Source: an uncultured Endozoicomonas sp.
GTDB lineage: Bacteria; Pseudomonadota; Gammaproteobacteria; Pseudomonadales; Endozoicomonadaceae
Assembly: GCF_947495845.1 (NCBI RefSeq)
Contig: NZ_CANMAO010000001.1
Location: 186,001 to 250,000, forward strand
Length of the DNA: 64,000 bases
Direction of reading: 5' to 3'
The position numbers and the translations under genes were made by a program. Within the stretch, counting starts at the first letter, position 1. Each line of letters opens with the position of its first letter. Below the pieces are notes generated by a model. That model saw nothing but the letters and a program-made list of their open reading frames with translations, was not told where the DNA came from and ran no database searches. This document shows positions 37,804-47,097 of this stretch, piece after piece.

Positions 37804-39420
37804 TTAGAAACGAGCGACGCCAAATGTATTCTTTTGCAAATTCCGGTGTTCAGCTTGCCAGCAGATGTCCAGAAAATTAATCAACAGCTCACGGGTATCC
37901 CGGGGGTCGATCAATCCATCATCCCAAAGGCGCGCAGTGCCAAAGACTGCGGTGGATCCGGCATTCAGTTTTGCTGCTGTTGCTACTTCAAGTTGTTCCA
38001 TTTGGGTGGCGTCTGGTTCCTGTCCCATCTTGCGAAGTTTTTCTTCACTGACAATCCGGAGTACTTTGCCCGCCTGTTCACCGCCCATAACGGCCGTTTT
38101 GGCATTAGGCCAGGAGAAGATAAATCGTGGGTCTAGGCCTCGGCCACACATGGCATAGTTACCTGCGCCATAGGAGCCGCCAATTAAAATGGACAGTTTG
38201 GGAACAGTGGCATTAGCAACGGCCTGAATCATTTTTGAACCATGTTTAATGATTCCGCTTTGCTCTGCCTCTGTGCCGACCATAAAACCAGTGGTGTTGT
38301 GTAAAAAGAGCAGGGCACGATTGCTCTGTTGGCAGAGTTGAATAAACTGCGCGGCTTTGTTGGCGCCCTTGGCAGTTATTGGGCCATTGTTGCCTATAAT
38401 GCCGATTCGATGGCCATCTATCGCTGCAAATCCGCAGACGGTTTGCAGATCAAAATCGCCTTTGAAGTCGCTGAAGGCGGAATCATCCACCAGTCGGGCA
38501 ATGACTTCGCGAACATCGTAGGGCTTTTTGCTTTCACAAGGGATGATGCCCAGCAGTTCTTCAATGTCGTAGCGGGGAGGTTTGGCAACCGCTTTTTCCG
38601 GTAATGTCAGTTGCTCATTCCAACCCAGACTTTCAACCACTTCCCGGGCAATGGCGATGCCTTCGTGATCGTTGTGAGCTTGATAGTCAGCAGTTCCCGC
38701 TTCGTAAGTATGCAGATCGCTGCCACCCAGTTCTTCATCGGTAGCGATTTCACCGGTTGCCGCTTTCAACAAGGGAGGGCCTGCCAGAAACATTTTGGCC
38801 TGATTTTTTACGGCAATTACATAATCCGAAAGCCCGGGTTGATAAGCACCACCGGCCGTTGCACTGCCATGTACGACAGTGATTTGAGGTATACCATCTG
38901 CAGAGAGTCGAGCCTGATTGGCAAAAGCACGAGCGCCGGGAACAAACACGTCGGTGGCGTACATCAGGTTAGCGCCGCCACTTTCTGCCAGAGTGATCAG
39001 TGGTAATTTATTGTCTCTGGCTACTTCCTGAAGGCGGAGTGTTTTATCAAGGCCAGCAGGCGAAATGGTGCCGCCTTTAATAGCGCTGTTATTTACCTGC
39101 AACATGCATCGGACACCGGCCACATAACCGATTCCGGCAATAATACCGCCACCGGCAGAAGAGCCATCTTTATCATCGTGCATTTTATAACCGGCTAATG
39201 AACTCAGTTCAATAAAACCTGAGCCGGGGTCTAACAACAGTGCCAGTCGCTCACGGGGTAAAAGCTTACCCTTTTTATGGAATTTCTCACGAGCACTGTC
39301 TGCTTTATCAAAAACAGCCTTTTCCAGAGTGCGATACTGTTCAATGGCTGCCTGCATGGATGCACGATTATCGTTAAACTCTGATCCATAGACGTCTATC
39401 TGAGATTCGATGACTCTCAT
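37804..39420 (-). CDS. atuC: Geranyl-CoA carboxylase beta subunit (carboxyltransferase)
   Basis: 538 aa, the same length as P. aeruginosa AtuC. It has the two crotonase-like carboxyltransferase halves (LPLITLAESGGANL, VVHGSATAGGAYQPG, and LIGGSYGAGNYAMCGRG) and transfers CO2 from carboxybiotin to the acyl-CoA. MccB/LiuB (535 aa) is the close alternative. Its ATG overlaps the atuA stop by four bases. Confidence 0.88.
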   Translation of the reverse strand: MRVIESQIDVYGSEFNDNRASMQAAIEQYRTLEKAVFDKADSAREKFHKKGKLLPRERLALLLDPGSGFIELSSLAGYKMHDDKDGSSAGGGIIAGIGYVAGVRCMLQVNNSAIKGGTISPAGLDKTLRLQEVARDNKLPLITLAESGGANLMYATDVFVPGARAFANQARLSADGIPQITVVHGSATAGGAYQPGLSDYVIAVKNQAKMFLAGPPLLKAATGEIATDEELGGSDLHTYEAGTADYQAHNDHEGIAIAREVVESLGWNEQLTLPEKAVAKPPRYDIEELLGIIPCESKKPYDVREVIARLVDDSAFSDFKGDFDLQTVCGFAAIDGHRIGIIGNNGPITAKGANKAAQFIQLCQQSNRALLFLHNTTGFMVGTEAEQSGIIKHGSKMIQAVANATVPKLSILIGGSYGAGNYAMCGRGLDPRFIFSWPNAKTAVMGGEQAGKVLRIVSEEKLRKMGQEPDATQMEQLEVATAAKLNAGSTAVFGTARLWDDGLIDPRDTRELLINFLDICWQAEHRNLQKNTFGVARF

Positions 39421-41255
39421 TGGACTTCTCCCGTCACCTGTTCGTATAGCTTTTTATTGATGGGGATTGGCATGGATAGCAGTTGTTGAGCAACGGCTTT
39501 GCCCTGGGCATCAATTCTCAGGCTGGCCATACCACCGCCACCGAGGCAGTGGGTGATCAGAATATTGATGCTTTCCATGTTGGGAAGTTGGTATCTGGTG
39601 ACTTCACTCTTATTGCTTAGCATATGGCTGAAGTAGGCGGCAATGTTCTCTGGTGTCAGAGCGGCCTCCATATAAGGTAGAAAAAGCGTGTTTCTGGCGA
39701 TCACACCAATATTGCAGTGGTCACCTTTATCGCCGCTGCGGGCCAGAGCCAGTTTGATCAAAGGAAGTGTTATTGTAGATGTGTCGTCCAGCTTTTCAGG
39801 GAGTGTTTTTTCAATCCACTGTGCTGGTGATGACTGAACAGATTCGCCGGTATGGATGGAGACACTTTGTGGTTTGTCATCGTCATTGATCAGGGTGAAT
39901 GTGGGTGCGATGGCTGTTTTATCCAGCAAAAATGAAAACAGGCAAATTCGCGGGCTGGCTTTCGGTCGGCCTCCCACAAGGCCTGTAATTCCGGGCGCCA
40001 TGGCCGTTGCCGCCTGGGCAATTTCCAAACCAAATAAACCCAGTGCCTTTCTGTCACTGTGGGAAACAGCAAGTTTTACCACCACTTCGCGGGTAGACAG
40101 TGCGGTGGTATTTGCACCGTAAGTAGCTTCACTACCGAGCACTTCTATGGCCGTATCGCTGAAGTCACTGAATCCACGAGCTGACAGCAAATCGCGCACC
40201 CGTTTAAGAATGGACTCCGCCACCACCTGACCTTTTTCCGCCGCATCAATACCGCCGATCATAAAGCTGGCGATAGAGCGATAACCATCAATATAGGTAG
40301 CGCTGACTTTGTATTTGTCAGACGCTGGTCGTCCGGTGGCGCCGGTTACCAGAACTCGATTGTTGTCGATTTGTTGTAGTGAGGTCTGGCTGAAATCGCA
40401 GGTCACATCGGGCAATAAATACGCCTGTGGGTTGCCGATTTCGTAAAGAATCTGTTCGCTGACGGTATGGCAACTGACCAGTCCGCCGGTCTCCGGGGGT
40501 TTGGTCACGACAAAGCTGCCATCTTCATGACACTCAATGATGGGAAAGCCCATATTGGCGTAGCCGTCTTTGACCAGATGCCAATCGGTAAAGTTGCCAC
40601 CTGTCGTTTGAGTGCCACATTCAATGACATGACCGGCCAGAGAACCTTGTGCCAGTTTGTCGTAATCCTGCCATGACCAGCCAAATTCATGCACCAGCGG
40701 GGCGAGCACCACGGCGCTGTCGACGACTCGACCAGTGATAACAATGTCGGCTCCGGCATCAAGCGCTTCGGCAATGGCGGGTGCGCCCAAATAGGCATTA
40801 ACACTGGCCAGCCGTTCCGGGAAAGGTTCACCGCTGAACATATCAACGACATTGGTCTTATAGTCACCGGAATTGATAATTTGTGATAGGTCATCTCCTT
40901 CCACAACGGCAACGGTCAGCTCTAAGTCGGATTCCTTGATGATATGAGCAAGGGCTTCAGCACAGCCTCTGGCATTGATGCCACCGGCATTGCTGCAGAC
41001 TTTAATGCCCTGGGATTTAATATCGTTGAGTAATGGTTTCAGGGTAGCGATGAAGTCGGGCGCAAAACCTGCATCGGGGTTTTTCATTTTGGCGCCGGCC
41101 ATGATGGACATGGTCATCTCGGCCAGATAATCAAAAACCAGGTAATCCAGCTGCCCCCCATGAACGAGCTGGTGGGCTGCGGCGCCGGTGTCTCCCCAAA
41201 AGGCGGAAGCACAGCCGATTCGGACGGTTTTTTCTTTGGAAAATTCTGCAGACAT
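39417..41255 (-). CDS. atuA: AtuA-family protein (DUF1446) of acyclic terpene utilisation
   Basis: 612 aa. The N-terminal ~450 residues are the DUF1446 domain (RIGCASAFWGDTGAA, KVCSNAGGINARG, ITGRVVDSAVVLAP); the C-terminal ~100 (LALARSGDKGDHCNIGVIAR to CLGGGGMASLR) are the ferredoxin-like AtuA extension. AtuA is needed for growth on citronellol/geraniol in pseudomonads but its reaction is unresolved. It heads the operon. A TATAAT-like box lies at 41270-41275 on the minus strand, and the 164-base gap to atuR should hold the control region. Confidence 0.9.
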   Translation of the reverse strand: MSAEFSKEKTVRIGCASAFWGDTGAAAHQLVHGGQLDYLVFDYLAEMTMSIMAGAKMKNPDAGFAPDFIATLKPLLNDIKSQGIKVCSNAGGINARGCAEALAHIIKESDLELTVAVVEGDDLSQIINSGDYKTNVVDMFSGEPFPERLASVNAYLGAPAIAEALDAGADIVITGRVVDSAVVLAPLVHEFGWSWQDYDKLAQGSLAGHVIECGTQTTGGNFTDWHLVKDGYANMGFPIIECHEDGSFVVTKPPETGGLVSCHTVSEQILYEIGNPQAYLLPDVTCDFSQTSLQQIDNNRVLVTGATGRPASDKYKVSATYIDGYRSIASFMIGGIDAAEKGQVVAESILKRVRDLLSARGFSDFSDTAIEVLGSEATYGANTTALSTREVVVKLAVSHSDRKALGLFGLEIAQAATAMAPGITGLVGGRPKASPRICLFSFLLDKTAIAPTFTLINDDDKPQSVSIHTGESVQSSPAQWIEKTLPEKLDDTSTITLPLIKLALARSGDKGDHCNIGVIARNTLFLPYMEAALTPENIAAYFSHMLSNKSEVTRYQLPNMESINILITHCLGGGGMASLRIDAQGKAVAQQLLSMPIPINKKLYEQVTGEVQ

Positions 41256-41296
41256 GGTGAAGCCTGATCATTATAAATTGTTATAACGCGTAGGCT

Positions 41297-41344
41297 ACCA
41301 AGCACATGATTGGTTGGGAATACCTTGAGGCAAAAAAACCAAGC
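41297..41344. promoter_or_regulatory. Possible AtuR operator region between atuA and atuR
   Basis: ACCAAGC occurs at 41297-41303 and 41338-41344, 41 bases apart, and the first copy is part of ACCAA-N8-TTGGT, a short dyad. TetR-type repressors bind such dyads between divergent genes. Assignment is inferred. Confidence 0.3.
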
Positions 41345-41419
41345 GTTTGCTTTGTTGTGCTTCTCAGGCATACTCATTTCAAGAACAGAATAATTAATCA
41401 GGTATCATTCAAGCGTTAT

Positions 41420-42064
41420 ATGTCGTTTATTTTATTGAGCTCCCAGGACATTGAGCAGTTGACTCAACAACTCATCGCGCAGGGTACGATTGTTGATCCG
41501 CAAAGTGCCAAAGGGCGTTTACTCAAACAGGCCGCTCAGCTTTTCAAAACCCAAGGGTTTCAGCGGACGACGGTGCGGGATATCGCCAGAGAAGTCGGTA
41601 TTCAGTCCGGCAGCCTTTTTCATCATTATCCCAGCAAACAAGCTATTCTTCGCAGCGTGGTGGAAGAAACCATTCAGCTCAATCTTGAAATCATGAAGCA
41701 GTCGCTTGTCTTAAATGACGGTGTAAGAGAACAGCTGCTTGCTTTAATTGTGTGCGAGTTGCAATCGGTGTTGGTGGACACAGGTTCTGAGATGGTGGTT
41801 CTGGTTTATGAGTGGCGGGGTTTAAACGAAGAAAATCAGGCAGAGATTCTCTCGCTTAGAGACACCTACGAGCAGTTATGGTTGGATATACTGGGTCAAG
41901 CTTATGAGCAACAGATGACGTCTGTTGAACCTGTCGTACTCCGACGATTATTAACGGGCGCCATCAGCTGGACGATTAATTGGTACAAGCCCGATGGAGG
42001 TCTTTCACTGATTGAGTTAGCTGAAATCGTGTTGTCTATGGCGTTAAATAAAACGCAGGCTTGA
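41420..42064 (+). CDS. atuR: TetR-family regulator of the atu operon
   Basis: 214 aa. The HTH region is clear (AAQLFKTQGFQRTTVRDIAREVGIQ, then GSLFHHYPSKQAILR), with a helical ligand-binding C-terminal domain. It is divergent from atuA, as AtuR is in P. aeruginosa, where it represses the atu genes. The frame opens at 41306, but the TetR core begins normally after MSFILLSS at 41420; the ribosome site is poor. The ydjA-type gene follows by 24 bases. Confidence 0.85.
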   Translation: MSFILLSSQDIEQLTQQLIAQGTIVDPQSAKGRLLKQAAQLFKTQGFQRTTVRDIAREVGIQSGSLFHHYPSKQAILRSVVEETIQLNLEIMKQSLVLNDGVREQLLALIVCELQSVLVDTGSEMVVLVYEWRGLNEENQAEILSLRDTYEQLWLDILGQAYEQQMTSVEPVVLRRLLTGAISWTINWYKPDGGLSLIELAEIVLSMALNKTQA

Positions 42065-42088
42065 AAAAGAATAGTCGAGAAAAGAATA

Positions 42089-42652
42089 ATGGATGGAATA
42101 GAGCTTTTATTGAATCGAAGATCGTCTCCCGTTTTAGAAAGCCCCGGGCCAACCCCTGAACAGTTGGAAGTTATGTTTCAGGCGGCATTGCGAGCACCGG
42201 ATCATGCTCGACTTCGGCCTTGGCGTTTCCTGACCGTGAGTGGAGAAGCCCGGGAAGCATTGGGTGAATTACTGGCTAAGGCGGCTAGGTTCGATCAGCA
42301 GGATCTTTCAGAAGACGCCCTTAGTCGTTTTCGCGGCATGCCCTTAAGAGCACCCACATTGGTGTTGGCGATTTGCCCGGTCAAAGAGCACCCCAAAGTA
42401 CCGGAGATTGAACAGAAAATGTCACTAGCTGCGGCTGTGCAGTCATTACTGCTGGCGGCTTATGCTCAGGGCGTAGGTGCAGTCTGGCGGACAGGTGATT
42501 TGTGCTATCACCCGGTGGTGGCAGAGGGTTTAGGGCTTGCGGAGAATGAAGCATTAATGGGCTTTATTTATCTGGGCACACCATCAGGCAGCCAGAAAAA
42601 GCTGCCGGTGATGGAGGTTTCCGATTTTGTCAGTGAATGGTCGGGTAATTAA
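42089..42652 (+). CDS. ydjA: YdjA-type nitroreductase
   Basis: 187 aa FMN-dependent nitroreductase of the short YdjA class; MDGIELLLNRRSSPVLESP and RAPDHARLRPWRF align with E. coli YdjA, and the GVGAVWRTGDL and GFIYLGTP segments line the flavin. Its physiological substrate is unknown. It is probably co-transcribed with atuR (24-base gap). Confidence 0.92.
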   Translation: MDGIELLLNRRSSPVLESPGPTPEQLEVMFQAALRAPDHARLRPWRFLTVSGEAREALGELLAKAARFDQQDLSEDALSRFRGMPLRAPTLVLAICPVKEHPKVPEIEQKMSLAAAVQSLLLAAYAQGVGAVWRTGDLCYHPVVAEGLGLAENEALMGFIYLGTPSGSQKKLPVMEVSDFVSEWSGN

Positions 42653-42690
42653 GGAGCTGGTACTGAATAACTTCACTGGTCAGAGAAGTG

Positions 42691-42824
42691 TTTACCGTTT
42701 ACCGTATTCCGTATTCCGTATTCCGTATTCCGTTGTCCGTAAAAGCACAAGCAGCAAGGCTTTTACGGACAACGGACAACGGACAACGGACAACGGACAA
42801 CGGACAACGGATAACGGATAACGG
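42691..42824. repeat. Hairpin built of heptamer tandem repeats
   Basis: Left arm: TTTACCG twice, TATTCCG four times, TTGTCCG once (42691-42739). Centre: TAAAAGC, spacer, GCTTTTA. Right arm: CGGACAA six times and CGGATAA twice (42766-42821). Each arm is a 7-bp tandem repeat and the arms are complementary, so repeat number can vary while the hairpin survives. It lies between ydjA and ycgN, which end towards it from both sides. Not a CRISPR: there are no spacers. Confidence 0.9.
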
Positions 42825-42873
42825 TTCTGGTTAAAGGTGGAAGTTATTTTGTGACAGTTCCTAAGGGTAGGTC

Positions 42874-43332
42874 CTAAACCATTTGATGAGGGATGATAAA
42901 ATCTTCCAGATCGTCATCCCCAATATCATTTTCCGACAGCGCCCAGCCTTTTACCGAAATGCCTGCGGTGTGAATGGATTTTCCAGAGCCTGAAATCAGT
43001 GGATGCCAGTCGTATAAAGGCTTGTTCTCACTAATCAGCCGATAGGCGCAGGTATCCGGCAGCCAGTGAAAGTGTCGGATATCTTTAATCGTCAGCACAG
43101 TACAATCCGGCACAATCTGTTTGCGATTTGGGTAATCAGTACACTGGCAGCTTTTGGTATCCAGCAACTTGCAGGCAACGGATGTGTAATACACGTCACC
43201 GGTGTCTTCGTCTTCCAATTTGTGTAGACAGCATTTTCCGCAGCGGTCGCACAGGCTTTCCCATTCCTCCGCCGACATCTCTTCCAGAGATTTGGTCTGC
43301 CAGAAGGGGGAGCTATTAAGTGAGTTGTTCAT
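42874..43332 (-). CDS. ycgN: YcgN (UPF0260) cysteine-cluster protein
   Basis: 152 aa. CDRCGKCC at residues 28-35 plus later CKLL, CQC and CTVL cysteines form the YkgJ/YcgN-type metal or Fe-S site. Function is not established. It overlaps ycgL by four bases and completes the conserved rnd-ycgL-ycgN set. Confidence 0.93.
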   Translation of the reverse strand: MNNSLNSSPFWQTKSLEEMSAEEWESLCDRCGKCCLHKLEDEDTGDVYYTSVACKLLDTKSCQCTDYPNRKQIVPDCTVLTIKDIRHFHWLPDTCAYRLISENKPLYDWHPLISGSGKSIHTAGISVKGWALSENDIGDDDLEDFIIPHQMV

Positions 43333-43634
43333 ACCGGGTCATTAAACGACAGAAATTCATCGGGAAGTTTGATCAGGTAATCATCCTGCTCCGTTTCTGC
43401 GGGCGGCATTTGCAGATAAAAACCACTGTCTTCAATGGATTGCAGAACGGTTGCCGTTGCAACCCGTGCCAGCTTTTTTTCTGGCGTCAGTAACATATCA
43501 AATACGTGTGCTGGTTTGCCAAAGACTTGAATCAGCGCTTCCGGCAGATCTTTATCCAGTACCGTACCCTTTCTGACATAAAGGTACATCTCATCCCGTT
43601 TCGGGCTTTTGTAGATGGAAACCAGAGACTTCAT
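43329..43634 (-). CDS. ycgL: YcgL domain protein
   Basis: 101 aa. VSIYKSPKRDEMYLYV at the start and the central FGKPAHVFDMLLTPEKKLARV are family features. The protein has a small alpha/beta fold of unknown role, genetically tied to RNase D by conserved adjacency. Its ATG begins directly at the rnd TGA with no gap, so the genes are translationally coupled. Confidence 0.93.
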   Translation of the reverse strand: MKSLVSIYKSPKRDEMYLYVRKGTVLDKDLPEALIQVFGKPAHVFDMLLTPEKKLARVATATVLQSIEDSGFYLQMPPAETEQDDYLIKLPDEFLSFNDPV

Positions 43635-44783
43635 TCAATGATCCGATTCGCTTAATTGATGTAGACGCTTGATCAGCGGGGTGCCGATGATATCACGTCG
43701 CCAGCCGGTGAGGGTATCGGGTAGGGCAAAGTGTCCGGTATTCAGCCAGTTTCTCAGAATTGGCGTGGTTAATTTGCCCGGTATCAGCAGCTCAAGGGGT
43801 AAATCCAGCTCGTCGGCCAGCTGCGTTAATATAGTCTTGATACGTTTGCCCCAGTCTCTGGCGGCTTTTGGTAGCGGAGGCGGTAGTTTGCCAGGGCGCT
43901 CGTGATCAGGTATTTGACTGCCGGCTTTGATAACGGCCACCATCTGCTCGCCCTGTTGACGAACAATATTGGAACGCATATCCGGTATTCGGTGCAGTTC
44001 TCCGACAGTTTTTGGCTGGTATTTTGCCAGAGGCCAAAGGCTGCCTTTGGGGATGACCCGGTTTCTTGGTACATCCAACGCCCGTGATTCTGTTTCACGA
44101 AATGTACACAGCGCTTTCAGTACACCAAGCTGTTGTGGGTTAAGCTGCCAGGCTTTTTTCACATCCTGCCAGGCATTGTCCGGATCATTGGGTAGCACGT
44201 TCAACGTTATCGCAAGACATTCGTCTTCCAGCCATGCTTTTTTAGAGCTGGCGGGTAATTTCTGATCCAATGTCTTATACACATCCAGAAGATGGGCAAC
44301 ATCGAGACTGGCATAGTTGATTTGAGCGTCGGTCAAAGGGCGCTGACGCCAGTCGGAGCGGGTTTCATCCTTGGGTACATCAATGTTTAACAATTGATTG
44401 AGCAGTTTTTGATAGCCAAGAGAGAAGCCAAGATTGGCAAAGGCTGCGGCCAGTTGGGTATCAAACAGTGGTCGTGGAACGGTGCCGGTGAGCAGTTTGA
44501 ACACTTCGAGATCTTCACTGCAGGCGTGCAACACTTTGATGACACTGTTGTTATCAAACAACATCGCTAACGGTTGCCACTGGTCAATGGTCAGTGGGTC
44601 AATCAGGAAAATTTCTGTGCCAGTCCCAACCTGTATTAAGCCAGGCAGCGGGTAGAAGGTGTCGGTGCGGATAAACTCTGTATCCAGAGCGATGGCGTCC
44701 AGCTCGGACCACTGCTGGCAGTGGTCTTCCAGTGTTTGATTATTGTTTATCCAGATTGGCGAGGGTAAGCGATTTTTTATCAT
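43635..44783 (-). CDS. rnd: Ribonuclease D
   Basis: 382 aa 3'-5' exoribonuclease for tRNA and small-RNA 3' maturation. DEDDy residues are visible: Asp34 and Glu36 in LDTEF, the Asp in HACSEDLEVF, and the Tyr and Asp in NYASLDVAHLLDVY. A C-terminal HRDC domain follows (LCTFRETESRALDVPRNRVI). First gene of rnd-ycgL-ycgN. Confidence 0.96.
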   Translation of the reverse strand: MIKNRLPSPIWINNNQTLEDHCQQWSELDAIALDTEFIRTDTFYPLPGLIQVGTGTEIFLIDPLTIDQWQPLAMLFDNNSVIKVLHACSEDLEVFKLLTGTVPRPLFDTQLAAAFANLGFSLGYQKLLNQLLNIDVPKDETRSDWRQRPLTDAQINYASLDVAHLLDVYKTLDQKLPASSKKAWLEDECLAITLNVLPNDPDNAWQDVKKAWQLNPQQLGVLKALCTFRETESRALDVPRNRVIPKGSLWPLAKYQPKTVGELHRIPDMRSNIVRQQGEQMVAVIKAGSQIPDHERPGKLPPPLPKAARDWGKRIKTILTQLADELDLPLELLIPGKLTTPILRNWLNTGHFALPDTLTGWRRDIIGTPLIKRLHQLSESDH

Positions 44784-44889
44784 CAGATGTTAGATCAGAA
44801 AATCTCATTATACCCAAAGGCCTTGCTGTTACCATAGGATGTCGAAAACAGGCAGAGAACGTTGCTACATTTTGGGGGCTACAGAGTGC

Positions 44890-46827
44890 CTATAATTCAA
44901 AGCCTGTCCAAGAAGGATTTTTGTCAGGGTCCTGTTGCGTTAAGTATGCAGCAAGTTTTCTATACTTGTTAAGAACAGCGTCGACGTTTTCATCTGCTTC
45001 TGGGCTATTCATTAATTCATTTATCAGGTCATTGAACGTACTCAGATGCCCAGCTATATCAATCTTCAGTTTACAGCTATAAGCGGATAATGCTTGATAG
45101 CATTGTTTTAATGGTTTTTTCATATTTTTGATACGTGTGTGATCATATCTTTCAAAGTATGAGGAGTGTATTTTCAAATGGGATTGGATGATATCTACAG
45201 CTTGCTGAATCCATTGCGTTGAACATAAGTGTAAAGAGACACTTTCTTCAACGATGAAACCTAATCCCACTTTATTTGAATAATGTTCAAATAATTTTTT
45301 TATCGGTGTGTTAAAGTCAAGAAAATAATTATTTACCTCCTTCTTGCTGGAAAGCTTTAATATGATGTTTGTAAGGTAGATGAAATCTTTATTTTTTATC
45401 AATTCTACTGGTTTAGATGTTGAAACTGTATCTAGTTTTTTAAGGATCTGTTGAGTGCAGTGCTGGGCGCATGCCTTTACGGCCTCGTCTGCATAGCCTG
45501 GGCGGCAATCGATCAATTGTCTCAACAGTTTTGAAACAAGATCTAATCTCAAGTACTTATCATTTAATGTATTTTCTGTGTATGTTTTCGAAAAATGGAA
45601 TAAATGGTTTTTATTTTTTGCCGGCCAAGCGAGAATGAGTCTGTTATCATTATCCAATTCTTTTTTATTGTGATCTGTCATGACAATGTCACTTACATTG
45701 CCTCTGTCTGTAAAGCCACTACTGCTGTTATCTATAGAGATGAGTATGTACTGTTCAGAATCGGGAAGCTTCATGTCACTCAGTATTTCCGCTATTCCTT
45801 TTTTAGAATTTGAATATCCATAGCTAATGATACCGACATCTGTGTTAGATGCTGAAATTTTGTATGCGAGAGATTTATTGGCACACTGCTTTTCAGGTTC
45901 AAAATTGTCTTCTCCCGAGAAAGAGCTTATTAATTTATTGGAGGGGGTTGATAAAATAAGATTAGCATTGGTTGGATTATAAAGGTAGGTAGCGCGATCT
46001 TTAAGTTTGAAAATGATATTTGCCCACGGGTCTAATACAAGGTTTTCAGGGTCGTCTATATCAGGAGTGTTGCAAACGATAACAAACTGATGGTCACCAG
46101 CCTTATCATGATTTAAGTGCACAAGAAATATGTGTTTTTCAGGGTGGGATTTTTTAATGCTGACATAGAGTTTATGCGCCATAACACTACAGTTGCCATA
46201 TATACCATAGCCATCGACATTATGCAGTTTGTTGGAATAAAAATAATATGAGAGGGTCTCCATCTTTGCGGATACAAATTTTCCTTCAGTGGTGTCGTGG
46301 GCATAAAGTTTTGGTCTGTACTCCGGGTTTCTGGCAACCCGTTTTTGATGATCCAGTGAAGAATTGAGTGTTTGTGTCAAATTTTTCTGATACACCAGAA
46401 AGGCTTTGTCATAAGCTGCCAGGTTACTGTGCTCAGTAATCTCTGATTGCACCTGTTTCATCAGTTGCAGATACTCAATCACGTCCGATTGGCGCTTCAG
46501 AGAGTCACTAAAAGGTTGTAGCGCTTGTGGCGCAATGGTTTGCAAGTGGGTTGAAATGCTGGTTAGCTGTGCTTGAATATCCGGGTTGATGGTTTTTGCA
46601 GAGCCTGCCAGCGCTGATAGGTGTTTCGCTACTTTCGATATCTCTTGAGAAAGTCGTAGTTCTGGCGGGATTTCAGTCGCATGCCGATTACGGATTGATT
46701 GCCCATCAAAAGTGTTGGATGCATCATCCACCATCATGGGCGTTATGTTATTTTCAGTTTTTTCCGGAGGGTTGCTCGTACCCCGTTGTTTAAATTGAGT
46801 ATTTAGCAAAATGCGTATTCTGTCCAT
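44890..46827 (-). CDS. Effector-like protein with a Cys-His-Asp (papain-like / deamidase-type) catalytic pattern, 645 aa
   Basis: Family not recognised by name. Cys213 in YGNCSVMA, His246 in AGDHQFVIV and Asp266 in VLDPW have the order and surroundings of the Cys-His-Asp triads seen in secreted bacterial proteases and glutamine deamidases (for example the C3 domain of Pasteurella toxin and SseI). N-terminal ~160 residues are helical, perhaps coiled-coil; the ~300 after the triad are helical and unknown. No signal peptide. The frame opens at ATG 46848, but AGGAG sits eight bases before ATG 46827, which I used. AT-rich compared with rnd and htpX on either side. Activity and host role are inferred. 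Confidence 0.75.
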   Translation of the reverse strand: MDRIRILLNTQFKQRGTSNPPEKTENNITPMMVDDASNTFDGQSIRNRHATEIPPELRLSQEISKVAKHLSALAGSAKTINPDIQAQLTSISTHLQTIAPQALQPFSDSLKRQSDVIEYLQLMKQVQSEITEHSNLAAYDKAFLVYQKNLTQTLNSSLDHQKRVARNPEYRPKLYAHDTTEGKFVSAKMETLSYYFYSNKLHNVDGYGIYGNCSVMAHKLYVSIKKSHPEKHIFLVHLNHDKAGDHQFVIVCNTPDIDDPENLVLDPWANIIFKLKDRATYLYNPTNANLILSTPSNKLISSFSGEDNFEPEKQCANKSLAYKISASNTDVGIISYGYSNSKKGIAEILSDMKLPDSEQYILISIDNSSSGFTDRGNVSDIVMTDHNKKELDNDNRLILAWPAKNKNHLFHFSKTYTENTLNDKYLRLDLVSKLLRQLIDCRPGYADEAVKACAQHCTQQILKKLDTVSTSKPVELIKNKDFIYLTNIILKLSSKKEVNNYFLDFNTPIKKLFEHYSNKVGLGFIVEESVSLHLCSTQWIQQAVDIIQSHLKIHSSYFERYDHTRIKNMKKPLKQCYQALSAYSCKLKIDIAGHLSTFNDLINELMNSPEADENVDAVLNKYRKLAAYLTQQDPDKNPSWTGFEL

Positions 46828-47048
46828 TTGAGTTTCTCCTGCAATCATTATTTGATTTATTTTTTACACAGCCATGTAACCGTTACTTGGATTTGTGCGT
46901 GGTTTGGGGTGCAATAGCCGCAGCTGTCATTACTATCTCGGATATAAAAAAGCGATTTTAGTTCCATTAAGTTAGATATAACTATACATTCTTCCCATTA
47001 AAGCGATTTAGAGTGGAGTGCTGATTGTTAATACGTTGAGATTATTAC

Positions 47049-47074
47049 AAAAAAAGACCGGCGAAAGCCGGTCT
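47049..47074 (-). terminator. Intrinsic terminator of htpX
   Basis: On the minus strand AGACCGGC and GCCGGTCT pair around TTTC, followed by seven T residues, 24 bases after the htpX stop. Confidence 0.9.
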
Positions 47075-47097
47075 GAAGGGGGAATAGGTTGAGAGTG

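Noticed and set aside
42627-42821. A short frame encoding repeated NGQRTTD units
   Set aside because: It simply translates the heptamer repeat array and starts within the end of the ydjA gene.
42691-42824. CRISPR array
   Set aside because: Units are 7 bp, contiguous and without spacers, and no cas genes are nearby.
44812-44889. Possible fourth TATACCC-type element near TATACCCAAAGGCC
   Set aside because: Only the first dozen bases and a short GTTGCTAC segment match; no paired end was found. At most a remnant.
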